From positions 744,001 through 808,000 of the forward strand of contig NZ_JAEKFI010000004.1 in the NCBI RefSeq assembly GCF_016650635.1: a stretch of 64,000 nt of DNA. The letters run 5' to 3'. The stretch's first letter is position 1; each line of letters begins with the position of its first letter. A model generated the notes under the pieces. It was given only the letters and a program-made list of their open reading frames with translations. It did not search any database and was not told where the DNA came from. Below, piece after piece: positions 8,460-16,604 of the stretch. The stretch is from Pseudomonas sp. TH43. Lineage in GTDB: Bacteria; Pseudomonadota; Gammaproteobacteria; Pseudomonadales; Pseudomonadaceae. Position numbers and translations under genes: made by a program.

Positions 8460-9236
8460 TCAGATGAACAATTCGGACGCCAGGCTGGCCGCCGATAATT
8501 CTTCGGTGAATTTCAGCAACAACGGCGCCAGTTCATGCAGGCGCGCCCCCGGCATCCGCGCACTGGGGCCCGCGATACTGAGCACACCGATCACTCGTCC
8601 ATCGGTTGGATGCTTCACCACCGCCGCAATCGCCGACGTGCCGACCGCAGAGCTTTCCTCGACCCAGGCATAACCCTGTTCACGGGCCAGGCGCAGTCGT
8701 TCCAGCAACTCGATATTGGAGCGTGGCGCGTTCGGGCCGACACCCGCCGGCACTTCTGCCGCCTGGCGCTCGACCAGCGACAACGCTTCGGCATCACTCA
8801 TGCACGCCAGCCACGCGTGCCCGGACGCGGTGTAGAACAGCGGCGCATCACGGCCCATGTCCGGGTCGTAGCGCAAGCCGGTTCGGGCGCCTTGCGCCTT
8901 GGCAATCCAGGTCTGGCGCTCGCCCTCGATCACGCCCAGCCGCACCAGCTCGCCGGTTTCCTCAGCCAAGCGATCCAGCACCGGCTGGACGATATCGGCG
9001 CCGCTGCTCGACAGGTATTGAAAACCCATGGCAACCAGTTTGGTCGACAGGTGGTAGCGCAAGGTCTCCGAATTCTGTCGCACGTAACCCAGACGGATCA
9101 GCTCGGCGAGCAAACGGTGAGTGGCACTTTTGGGGATGTCCAACTGCTCGGACAACGTCTGCATCGGCAACCCGCGCGGATCACTGGTGAGGCTTTCGAG
9201 GACACTGAAAACCCGTTCGATTTGACTGCCGGCCAT
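8460..9236 (-). CDS. IclR family transcriptional regulator
   Basis: A 258-residue IclR-type regulator. The N-terminal winged helix-turn-helix spans about residues 5-65 (MQTLSEQLDIPKSATHRLLA) and is followed by the IclR effector domain with GYAWVEESSAVGTSAIAAVV and GVLSIAGPSARM. The ATG at 9236 is preferred over a TTG at 9248 because a GGA lies eight bases before it. It is divergent from the flavoenzyme gene, and a near-consensus IclR palindrome lies between them at 9370-9384. It probably controls that operon and perhaps the dehydrogenase/isomerase pair downstream of itself. Effector unknown. Confidence 0.9.
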   Translation of the reverse strand: MAGSQIERVFSVLESLTSDPRGLPMQTLSEQLDIPKSATHRLLAELIRLGYVRQNSETLRYHLSTKLVAMGFQYLSSSGADIVQPVLDRLAEETGELVRLGVIEGERQTWIAKAQGARTGLRYDPDMGRDAPLFYTASGHAWLACMSDAEALSLVERQAAEVPAGVGPNAPRSNIELLERLRLAREQGYAWVEESSAVGTSAIAAVVKHPTDGRVIGVLSIAGPSARMPGARLHELAPLLLKFTEELSAASLASELFI

Positions 9237-9369
9237 AGGGAAATCCAAATGAAATTTCGCCGATTCTAGAAGACATCGGCGGCAAAGCGAAATCTGGAAC
9301 TGCCCGTTCGATCACCGCCCGCTTTGTGGTTTCAAGGCTTGTCGTCCGCCTGCTGCACTGGTTATTTTC

Positions 9370-9384
9370 TGGAATCAAATTCCA
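9370..9384. promoter_or_regulatory. IclR-type operator palindrome
   Basis: TGGAATCAAATTCCA is a perfect inverted repeat, six bases each side of a three-base spacer. It keeps the TGGAA-N5-TTCCA frame of the E. coli IclR consensus as I recall it. It lies 29 bases before the flavoenzyme ATG, where a bound repressor would block transcription. Confidence 0.6.
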
Positions 9385-9413
9385 AAAATAAACACCCGCT
9401 GGAGCGTTGTCTG

Positions 9414-11153
9414 ATGCCTGCCCAACTCCCTGATATCGACTGCGACGTTTTGGTCGTCGGTTCTGGCGCCGCCGGGCTTTCAGCCGCCGTCACAGCAGCG
9501 TGGCATGGCCTGAAAGTCATCGTGGTCGAAAAAGATCCGGTATTTGGCGGCGCCACGGCGTGGTCGGGCGGCTGGGCATGGGTGCCGTGCAACCCACTGG
9601 CCCGTCGCGCCGGCATCATCGAAGACGTCGAGCAACCGCGGACTTATCTGCGCCATGAATTGGGCGAGCACTTCGACCCGGGCATGATCGACGCCTTCCT
9701 AGCAGCAGGCCCGCGCATGGTCGCGTTTTTCGAACAACACACCGCGCTGCAATTTGCCGACGGCAACGCCATCGCCGACATTCATGGCGAGACGCCAGGC
9801 GCGGGCACTGGCGGACGCTCAGTGATTGCCGCGCCCTACGAGGGGCGCAAAGTCGGACGCTTGCTCAAACGCCTTCGCACTACCCTGCGCGAAACGTCCT
9901 TCATGGGCATGCCCATCATGGCCGGGGCGGATCTGTCGGCCTTCCTCAATCTGACCCGCTCGCTCAAGGCCGCATGGCACGTAACCCGACGTTTCACTCG
10001 GCACCTGTTTGACCTTGCGCTGCATGGCCGAGCACTGCAACTGGTCAACGGCGTGGCGCTGATTGCGCGACTGGCAAAATCGGCCGACGACCTCGGTGTC
10101 CTGCTCTGGGAGTCGGCGCCGGTCACTGAATTATTGCGCGACGGCTCCCGCGTCTCGGGCGCAGTGGTCAACACCGACAAAGGCCCGATGCGCATTCATG
10201 CGCGTAAAGCCGTGGTGCTCGCGGCAGGTGGCTTCGCCAATGACATCGAGCGGCGCAAAGCGTTGTTCCCGCGCACGCCTACGGGCCACGAACACTGGGC
10301 GCTGCCGCCACTGGCGGTCAACGGCGACGGCTTGCGCCTGGGTGAAAGCGTCGGTGCCAGGGTCAACAACAATGTCGCTTCGCCCGTCGCGTGGGCACCG
10401 GTGTCGCTGGTGCCACATTCCGACGGCAGCACCGGTCATTTCCCACACATCATCGAGCGCGGCAAACCGGGGATCATCGGCGTACTGCGCAACGGTCAGC
10501 GCTTCGTCAATGAAGCCAACGGTTACTTCGACTATGTCAGCGCCATGGTCGACGCCGCGCCACACGGCGAAGATGTTGCCTCCTGGCTGATCTGCACACA
10601 CGCCTTCCAGCGCCGCTATGGCCTCGGCATCTCGCGGCCGTTTCCGCTTCCGCTGTCAGAATTTATCCGCAGCGGCTATCTGAAAACCGGTAATACCGTC
10701 GAAGAATTAGCCCTGGCCTGTGGCATCGACCCGAGCGGTTTGCGCGCAACACTCGACGACTACAACCGCCACGCGCGCCACGGCGAAGACCCGTTATTCG
10801 GTCGCGGCTCGACCCCATACAACCGCAAGCAAGGCGATTCGACGAACCTGCCCAACCCTTGCGTTGCCCCAATAGAAGCCGGCCCGTTCTACGCCGTGAA
10901 AGTACAACCGGGGTGCTTTGGCACTTTCGCCGGTCTCAAAGTCAACCCACACGCCCAGGTGCTCGACGGCAGCGATCAGCCCATCAGCGGGCTTTACGCG
11001 GCGGGCGGCGACATGGCCAGCATCATGGGGGGTCATTACCCGGCGGGGGGAATCAACATCGGCCCGGCGCTGACGTTCGGCTACATCGCCGCGCGCCACA
11101 TCGCCAGCATCACTGCTTTCGAACAGGAGAACGACCATGCAGCACATCGTTAA
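9414..11153 (+). CDS. FAD-dependent oxidoreductase, 3-ketosteroid dehydrogenase/fumarate reductase-like
   Basis: A 579-residue flavoprotein of the FAD_binding_2 family. The N-terminal dinucleotide fold has GSGAAG and a long FAD loop (VVEKDPVFGGATAWSGGW). The C-terminal motif MGGHYPAGGINIGPALTFGY strongly resembles the catalytic tyrosine region of 3-ketosteroid delta-1-dehydrogenases, here around Tyr542. Such enzymes abstract hydrogen next to a ring ketone, so dehydrogenation of an alicyclic ketone is a fair inference. The ATG at 9414 has GGAG nine bases upstream; the longer frame from 9324 runs through the operator and is rejected. Its 3-prime end overlaps the aldo/keto reductase gene by 17 bases. 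No signal peptide is visible. Confidence 0.85.
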   Translation: MPAQLPDIDCDVLVVGSGAAGLSAAVTAAWHGLKVIVVEKDPVFGGATAWSGGWAWVPCNPLARRAGIIEDVEQPRTYLRHELGEHFDPGMIDAFLAAGPRMVAFFEQHTALQFADGNAIADIHGETPGAGTGGRSVIAAPYEGRKVGRLLKRLRTTLRETSFMGMPIMAGADLSAFLNLTRSLKAAWHVTRRFTRHLFDLALHGRALQLVNGVALIARLAKSADDLGVLLWESAPVTELLRDGSRVSGAVVNTDKGPMRIHARKAVVLAAGGFANDIERRKALFPRTPTGHEHWALPPLAVNGDGLRLGESVGARVNNNVASPVAWAPVSLVPHSDGSTGHFPHIIERGKPGIIGVLRNGQRFVNEANGYFDYVSAMVDAAPHGEDVASWLICTHAFQRRYGLGISRPFPLPLSEFIRSGYLKTGNTVEELALACGIDPSGLRATLDDYNRHARHGEDPLFGRGSTPYNRKQGDSTNLPNPCVAPIEAGPFYAVKVQPGCFGTFAGLKVNPHAQVLDGSDQPISGLYAAGGDMASIMGGHYPAGGINIGPALTFGYIAARHIASITAFEQENDHAAHR

Positions 11154-11970
11154 CGCCCACGGTTTGAACATGCCGAAACTCGGTCTCGGCACCTGGCCGA
11201 TGCTCGGCGACGAATGCACCCATGCCGTAGAGCAGGCGCTGGAATTGGGTTACCGACACATCGATACGGCAGCGGGCTACAACAACGAAGACGCTGTCGG
11301 ACAAGCGCTGGCGAATACGCCGACACCCCGCGAGCAGATTCACGTCACCACAAAAGTCTGGTGGGATCAGTTGCAACCAGACGCCATGCGCCACTCCATG
11401 GATCGCAGCCTCAAGGCTCTGCGCAGCGACTACGTCGACCTCTTCATGATCCACTGGCCGAGCACCGACTGGGATCTGCCGCGCACCCTCGACACCTTGG
11501 CCTCGCTCAAGCAGCAGGGACTGGCGCGCAACATCGGCGTGGCGAACTTTCCTCTGCCGCTGCTGCGCAAAGTCGTCGAGGAATACGGCATTGCTCTGTC
11601 AGCGATTCAGGTCGAGTACCACGTGCTTCTCGGACAAAACGCCCTGCTCGACTACGCCCGACAACACGACATGGCGCTGACGGCCTATACACCGCTGGCC
11701 CGCAACAAGGTTTCACACATTAGCGAGATCCAGCAGATTGCGGCGAAACATGGCGTGCTGCCGACCCAGGTCGCACTGAAATGGCTGCTCGACCAAGCCA
11801 ATGTTGCGGCCATTCCCAAGGCCAGCAGTAAAACCAATCAACTGGCCAATCTGGCGGCGCTGGAGGTCAATCTGGACGATGACGACCGTGCACTGATCGC
11901 CAGCCTGTCGAAGCGCGAACGTCAAGTCAGCCCGGACTTCGCGCCAGTGTGGGACGCGTTTGATGATTGA
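11137..11970 (+). CDS. Aldo/keto reductase, 2,5-diketo-D-gluconate reductase B-like
   Basis: A 277-residue NADPH-dependent aldo/keto reductase close in sequence and length to E. coli DkgB. Family signatures are visible: GYRHIDTAAGYNNEDAVGQA with catalytic Asp and Tyr, TTKVWW with the lysine, and LFMIHWPS with the histidine. The C-terminal VAAIPKASSKTNQLANL is the cofactor phosphate-binding segment. AGGAG lies upstream of the ATG, inside the end of the flavoenzyme gene, so the two are co-translated. It may reduce the ketone form of the same substrate that the flavoenzyme dehydrogenates. The true substrate is unknown. Confidence 0.88.
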   Translation: MQHIVNAHGLNMPKLGLGTWPMLGDECTHAVEQALELGYRHIDTAAGYNNEDAVGQALANTPTPREQIHVTTKVWWDQLQPDAMRHSMDRSLKALRSDYVDLFMIHWPSTDWDLPRTLDTLASLKQQGLARNIGVANFPLPLLRKVVEEYGIALSAIQVEYHVLLGQNALLDYARQHDMALTAYTPLARNKVSHISEIQQIAAKHGVLPTQVALKWLLDQANVAAIPKASSKTNQLANLAALEVNLDDDDRALIASLSKRERQVSPDFAPVWDAFDD

Positions 11971-12070
11971 GTAGGAAAGCAGCGTTTGCCCGGTTCGAAA
12001 CGTCCGTTACAAGATCGGTCTTACGCGCTCTTACACATCCGCCCTGCAGAACTTGATCCATGCAGTTATT

Positions 12071-12105
12071 CATAGGCGAGGCGACAAACGCCTCATCAAC
12101 CTATG
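12071..12105 (+). other. Hairpin in 5-prime leader of first metallopeptidase gene
   Basis: CATAGG-C-GAGGCG pairs with CGCCTC-ATCAA-CCTATG around an ACAAA loop, giving an interrupted 12-bp stem. It ends at the GAGAGA ribosome site for the ATG at 12119, so it could affect translation. The second copy of the gene at 13102 lacks it. Confidence 0.4.
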
Positions 12106-12118
12106 AGAGACCGCAACC

Positions 12119-12967
12119 ATGCTATGGAACAAGGCAAGACGCAGTGAAAACATCAACGACACGCGAAAGGGCAAGGACGCCCGCACACTGACAGGGAAAA
12201 ATCTCGGTGCAGGACTGGCCGCTGTCGTACTGAGCGGCGCGGCACTCCATTCGACATTCAATGCGCTACCGTCGCAGGATTCCGTCGAAGATCAAGTCAG
12301 CCAACAGATAGCGCCCAATGACGATCCTCAGCTGAGGTTCATCGAATCGATATTGGGCGATACCGAAGACACCTGGAAACAACTGTTTGCCGAGAGTGAT
12401 CGGCATTACCCGGCACCAACGCTGACGCTGTTCAGCGATGGCGTGGCTTCTGGTTGCGGCTTTTCTGCGGCTTCAAGCGGCCCGTTCTATTGCCCGGAAA
12501 ATCAACAGCTCTATATGGATCCGGCGTTCTTCGAACAAATGGCTCAGCGTTATTCGGTGGTCGGCGACTTCGCCCAGTCCTTTGTCATCGCGCATGAGGT
12601 CGGCCATCACGTACAGCTCGAACTGGGACTTTCCGCGGCGTTTGAAACTGCGCTGTCGGCTCGCCTGCCAGTGACCGGCGACGCCGGCCTCGAGGTACGC
12701 GCTGAGCTACAGGCTGATTGTCTGGCCGGGGTCTGGGCACATCATGCCCAGCAGCGTCTGGCGTGGCTGGAGCCGGGGGATATCGACGGGGCTCTGAACG
12801 CAGCCGCCACATTCGGTGACGACTACCTGCAACGCGCGCAAAACCAGACAGTACGCCCGGAGACCTTCAGCCACGGTACCTCGCAGCAACGCAGCGCCTG
12901 GTTCAGCGCAGGATTCGATAGCGGCCGGATCGATGCCTGCGCTACCTTCAACGCCGCGCAACTGTAA
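12119..12967 (+). CDS. YpfJ-type neutral zinc metallopeptidase, diverged copy 1
   Basis: A 282-residue membrane-anchored protein of the putative neutral zinc metallopeptidase family (PF04228). The short N-terminal MLWNKARRSEN motif is followed by one hydrophobic segment (about 28-45), a linker and the peptidase domain. The zinc motif HEVGHH is at 159-164, and AELQADCLAGVW near residue 195 offers a further ligand. It is homologous along its whole length to the next gene but lacks that protein's glycine-rich stretch. Both copies keep the metal residues, so neither looks dead. Substrate and proteolytic activity are not established for the family. Confidence 0.85.
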   Translation: MLWNKARRSENINDTRKGKDARTLTGKNLGAGLAAVVLSGAALHSTFNALPSQDSVEDQVSQQIAPNDDPQLRFIESILGDTEDTWKQLFAESDRHYPAPTLTLFSDGVASGCGFSAASSGPFYCPENQQLYMDPAFFEQMAQRYSVVGDFAQSFVIAHEVGHHVQLELGLSAAFETALSARLPVTGDAGLEVRAELQADCLAGVWAHHAQQRLAWLEPGDIDGALNAAATFGDDYLQRAQNQTVRPETFSHGTSQQRSAWFSAGFDSGRIDACATFNAAQL

Positions 12968-13101
12968 GCTCACCGATACGGCTGTGTCTGGTCGAACCGT
13001 CAGCGATCAGCATGGTCTGACGACCGGACTGGCGCCGTGACCGCGCACCAGCAACACTCATCACCACGTAACTCTTTACCGTACAAATAGAGGATTCCCG
13101 C

Positions 13102-13989
13102 ATGCTATGGAAAAAAGGCCGACGCAGTGACAACGTCGTCGATGCGCGTGGTGGTGATGCCGGCGGTGGCGGCGGCATGCGCTTCGGCGGCGGCAAAGGC
13201 CTGAGCCTGGGGGCCATCCTGCTGATCGTCGGGATTGGCTGGATCACCGGACAGGATCCATTGCAGATCCTCGGCCAACTGACCGGGCAAGTGGGCCAGC
13301 AAACGGCACCGACCTCGCAAACCCGTCAGGCACCGCCAGCCAATGATGAACAGGCGGAATTCGTCCGTTCGATCCTCGGCGATACCGAAGACACCTGGGG
13401 CGCTATTTTCCAGCAGGCGGGCCGGCAATATAAAGATCCGACGCTGGTGCTGTTCAGCAATCGGGTGAATTCGGCCTGCGGCCTGGCGACTTCCGCCACC
13501 GGCCCGTTCTACTGCCCGGCAGATCAGAAGGTCTATCTGGACATGGCGTTCTTCCAGGAAATGGCCCAACGCTTCAAAGCGGCGGGCGATTTCGCGCAGG
13601 CCTACGTGATCGCGCACGAAGTCGGTCACCATGTGCAGACGCTTCTTGGCGTCTCGGCGAAAATTCAGACAGCCCGCCAGCAGGGCCGGCAGATGGAAGG
13701 CGACGGTGGTCTACTGGTGCGTCAGGAATTGCAGGCCGACTGCCTGGCTGGCGTCTGGGCCTATCACGCGCAGAAGCGTCTGAACTGGCTGGAACCGGGC
13801 GACATCGAAGAAGCCTTGAACGCCGCCAATGCCATCGGCGATGATCGCTTGCAACAACAGGGTCAGGGCCGTGTGGTGCCAGACTCGTTTACCCACGGTA
13901 CGTCGGCGCAAAGGGTGCGCTGGTTCAAAACCGGATTCGCGCAGGGCCAGGTTGGCCAGTGCGATACCTTCGCGGCGAAAAACCTGTAA
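13102..13989 (+). CDS. ypfJ: YpfJ-type neutral zinc metallopeptidase, copy 2
   Basis: A 295-residue protein in the classic YpfJ form: MLWKKGRRSDN start, a glycine-rich segment (16-34), one transmembrane helix (about 35-50), a Gln/Pro-rich linker and the peptidase domain with HEVGHH at 172-177 and QELQADCLAGVWA. AGAGGA precedes the ATG. It is 134 bases downstream of the diverged copy and directly abuts the hydrolase gene, whose ATG follows its stop codon. This is the more typical copy and probably the ancestral one. The family function is unknown. Confidence 0.88.
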   Translation: MLWKKGRRSDNVVDARGGDAGGGGGMRFGGGKGLSLGAILLIVGIGWITGQDPLQILGQLTGQVGQQTAPTSQTRQAPPANDEQAEFVRSILGDTEDTWGAIFQQAGRQYKDPTLVLFSNRVNSACGLATSATGPFYCPADQKVYLDMAFFQEMAQRFKAAGDFAQAYVIAHEVGHHVQTLLGVSAKIQTARQQGRQMEGDGGLLVRQELQADCLAGVWAYHAQKRLNWLEPGDIEEALNAANAIGDDRLQQQGQGRVVPDSFTHGTSAQRVRWFKTGFAQGQVGQCDTFAAKNL

Positions 13990-14943
13990 ATGCATAAATG
14001 GCTTTTGGCGTTACTGATCATTGGCAGCACCGCGCAAGCGGCCGGCGTCGACGCGATCAGCTCCGGTCGCTTGCAATTCAAGGCTGGCGAAATGGCGGTG
14101 GGCATCGGCCCCGCGCCCGAGAAGATCGAGCGCGTGCTGATCGTCATTCATGGTCGGTTGCGTAACGCCGAGACCTATCGCAAAAGCGCCGAAAGCGCTG
14201 CCGAACTGGCGGGACAAACCGCGCACACGCTGGTGATCGCGCCGCAGTTTCTCAACGAAAGCGATGTTGCCCTGTATTCCTTGCCCGCAACATTGCTGCG
14301 CTGGAAAGGCAACGAATGGATGGGCGGCGGTTTATCCACAGGGCCGAATCCATTGAGTTCCTATGCGGCGCTGGATGAAATCGTTGCGCGCATCAGTGAT
14401 CGCAAACAATTTCCCGACGTGAAGCAAATCGTGATCTTCGGCCACTCTGGCGGCGGCCAGGTGGTGCAGCGTTACGCCCTGCTCGCCAAGGATCAGCCGG
14501 CGCTTAAAGCCAACGGCATCCGCTTGCGTTATGTGGTAGCCAATCCGTCTTCTTATGCGTACTTCAATGAACAACGACCGGTGGCGTTCGATCATGCCAA
14601 GTGCGTGGGTTTCAATCGCTGGAAGTACGGTCTGGCAGACATGCCGGTGTATGCCGGCGGGCAAACACCGTTGCAGCTGGAAAGCAGTTACACCAAACGC
14701 GAAGTGATTTATCTACTCGGGCAGCAGGATATCGACCCCCAGCATCCGGCGCTGGACAAGAGCTGTTCGGCCGAGGCGCAAGGCGCTTATCGCCTGGAGC
14801 GCGGCAAGCTGTTTTTCGGCTACCTGCTGCGCCGCCATCCGGAAGGAGTCAATCAACGACTGGTCGAGGTACCCGGGGTTGGGCATAACGGCGATGGAAT
14901 GTTGACCTCGCCGGAGGGGCAGAAGGCTCTGTTCGAGCAGTAA
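13990..14943 (+). CDS. Periplasmic alpha/beta hydrolase
   Basis: A 317-residue protein with a clear signal peptide (residues 1-17, ending AQA) and an alpha/beta hydrolase core. The nucleophile elbow is GHSGGG with Ser153, the oxyanion strand is VIHGRL, and the late VGHNGDG carries the probable catalytic histidine near residue 300. The ATG directly follows the stop of the metallopeptidase gene, so translation is coupled. Co-expression of an exported hydrolase with an envelope metallopeptidase suggests a shared envelope role. Substrate unknown. Confidence 0.8.
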   Translation: MHKWLLALLIIGSTAQAAGVDAISSGRLQFKAGEMAVGIGPAPEKIERVLIVIHGRLRNAETYRKSAESAAELAGQTAHTLVIAPQFLNESDVALYSLPATLLRWKGNEWMGGGLSTGPNPLSSYAALDEIVARISDRKQFPDVKQIVIFGHSGGGQVVQRYALLAKDQPALKANGIRLRYVVANPSSYAYFNEQRPVAFDHAKCVGFNRWKYGLADMPVYAGGQTPLQLESSYTKREVIYLLGQQDIDPQHPALDKSCSAEAQGAYRLERGKLFFGYLLRRHPEGVNQRLVEVPGVGHNGDGMLTSPEGQKALFEQ

Positions 14944-14949
14944 GGACGT

Positions 14950-15015
14950 CTTCGCGGGCAAGCCTTGCTCCAACAGATCAGCGCTGATTTGTAGGAGCAA
15001 GGCTCGCCCGCGAAG
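14950..15015. repeat. REP palindrome between convergent genes
   Basis: CTTCGCGGGCAAGCCTTGCT and its inverted partner GTAGGAGCAAGGCTCGCCCG, two mismatches in the arms. Same family as 6281-6346. It lies between the hydrolase and HAD genes and is a likely bidirectional terminator. Confidence 0.8.
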
Positions 15016-15039
15016 AGGCCCAAGCATCCAGCAACAATC

Positions 15040-15633
15040 TCAGGCCAAAAGCATTCGCCGCAACTCGACACAATCCTGCGCATGCCAATCCGTCAGCTCC
15101 GGCCACGGGTTATCCGGCAAATTCACCAACACCGTCCGTGCCCCCGCCGCACGTCCGCAATCCAGATCAAAGCGGTAATCACCGACCATCACCAACTCGC
15201 TGGCCGGCACCGCCCACGCGTCTGCCAATTTCAGCAAACCGCCGGGATGCGGTTTCGGCGGTGCTTCATCGCGCCCCAAGACATCCTCCACCGCAAAGCA
15301 GTCCGCCAGACCAATCGCCTCCAGCGTCACATGCGCCAGCTCTCGGGCATTGCGGGTCAGAATGCCGAGGCGATAACCGCGTGAGTGCAGATCACGCACC
15401 AGCTCCACAGCCCCGGTAGCCGGGGTCGAACCCAGCGCCAGATCGCGTTCATGCTCCAGCAACCATGCGTGCTTGGCGGCAGCTTCATCTGCGGGCAACG
15501 CGCCGAGGTGAGTGAGAATGTCGTCATCGGGCGGAATGGCAAGCGCCACGCGAATCGCCGCAAAATCATGCACGGCGACGGTCAGTGTGCCGTCCATGTC
15601 GAAGACCCAATGGCGGACGTCGGCCAGGCTCAT
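15040..15633 (-). CDS. HAD-superfamily phosphatase
   Basis: A 197-residue haloacid-dehalogenase hydrolase. Motif I is FDMDGTLT with the nucleophile Asp12 and Asp14, motif II is GILTRN, motif III lysine is in PPKPHPGG, and motif IV is VMVGDYRFDLDCG. The cap is small, as in phosphoglycolate or GMP-type phosphatases, and the substrate is not defined. The ATG at 15633 overlaps the tesB stop by four bases (ATGA), so translation is coupled to tesB. Upstream in-frame codons lie inside tesB and are not part of this gene. Confidence 0.85.
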   Translation of the reverse strand: MSLADVRHWVFDMDGTLTVAVHDFAAIRVALAIPPDDDILTHLGALPADEAAAKHAWLLEHERDLALGSTPATGAVELVRDLHSRGYRLGILTRNARELAHVTLEAIGLADCFAVEDVLGRDEAPPKPHPGGLLKLADAWAVPASELVMVGDYRFDLDCGRAAGARTVLVNLPDNPWPELTDWHAQDCVELRRMLLA

Positions 15634-16499
15634 GCCCAATCCTTGCGATGACGAATCAAGCCTTCCTGCGTGACCGACGCCACCAGTTGCCCGGCGCGGT
15701 TGTACACGCTGCCACGGGAGAAACCTCGGGAATTTCCGGCCCACGGACTGTCCATCGCGTACAGCAACCAGTCATCGGCGCGCAGGTCGTTGTGAAACCA
15801 CAGCGCGTGATCGAGGCTGGCGACCTGCATGTCTTTCTGCCAGACCGATTTGCCATGAGGCAACATCGATGTGGTCAGCAGACCGAAGTCCGAGGCGTAG
15901 GCCAGCAGGTATTTGTGCAGTGCCGGAATGTCGGCCAAAGCGCCATCGGCGCGGAACCATACGTACTTCACCGGATCGGCCGGTTGCGGGTTGTACGGGT
16001 CTTTTTCGGTGACCGGGCGCACTTCGATCGGTTTCGGGCACAGCAGTTTTTCGCGCATGTGTTCCGGGATCAGGTGCGCGCGTTGCTGGGTCAGTTCCAG
16101 CTCCGAGGGCAGGTTTTCCGGGCCGACCACAACGGGCATCTGGCTCTGGTGCTCGAAGCCTTCTTCGTCGTACTGGAACGAAGCGCTGCAGGTGAAGATC
16201 GGATTGCCCTTCTGGATCGCCGTGACGCGGCGGGTGCTGAAACTGCCGCCGTCGCGCACGCGATCAACCGAATACACCACCGGCAACTTGGCGTCGCCCG
16301 GACGCAGAAAATAGCCGTGCATCGAGTGCACATGGCGCGCTTCTTCAACCGTCTGACTGGCCGCCGACAACGACTGGCCGAGTACCTGACCACCGAACAA
16401 CTGACGAAAACCCAGATCCTGGCTGCGGCCACGGAAGAGGTTTTCTTCGATCGGTTCCAGGGTCAGCAGGTCGACCAGATCTTCCAACACTTGGCTCAT
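15630..16499 (-). CDS. tesB: Acyl-CoA thioesterase II
   Basis: Hydrolyses medium- and long-chain acyl-CoA to free acid and CoA. The 289-residue length and double hot-dog fold agree with TesB. Recognisable segments are FGGQVLGQSLSAAS near the start, YFLRPGD, and the C-terminal LDHALWFHNDLRADDWLLY with the conserved catalytic Asp region. AGGAGAG precedes the ATG. It is the first gene of a two-gene unit with the HAD phosphatase. Confidence 0.93.
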   Translation of the reverse strand: MSQVLEDLVDLLTLEPIEENLFRGRSQDLGFRQLFGGQVLGQSLSAASQTVEEARHVHSMHGYFLRPGDAKLPVVYSVDRVRDGGSFSTRRVTAIQKGNPIFTCSASFQYDEEGFEHQSQMPVVVGPENLPSELELTQQRAHLIPEHMREKLLCPKPIEVRPVTEKDPYNPQPADPVKYVWFRADGALADIPALHKYLLAYASDFGLLTTSMLPHGKSVWQKDMQVASLDHALWFHNDLRADDWLLYAMDSPWAGNSRGFSRGSVYNRAGQLVASVTQEGLIRHRKDWA

Positions 16500-16604
16500 T
16501 CAGACTCTCCTCACACAACGCAATGCCGCGCAGTCTTGGCTGCGGCGGCCGATTCAGGTTCTGGCGCGAGCCACTATCGCGCCATTGTAAACGTCCATGT
16601 CGGC

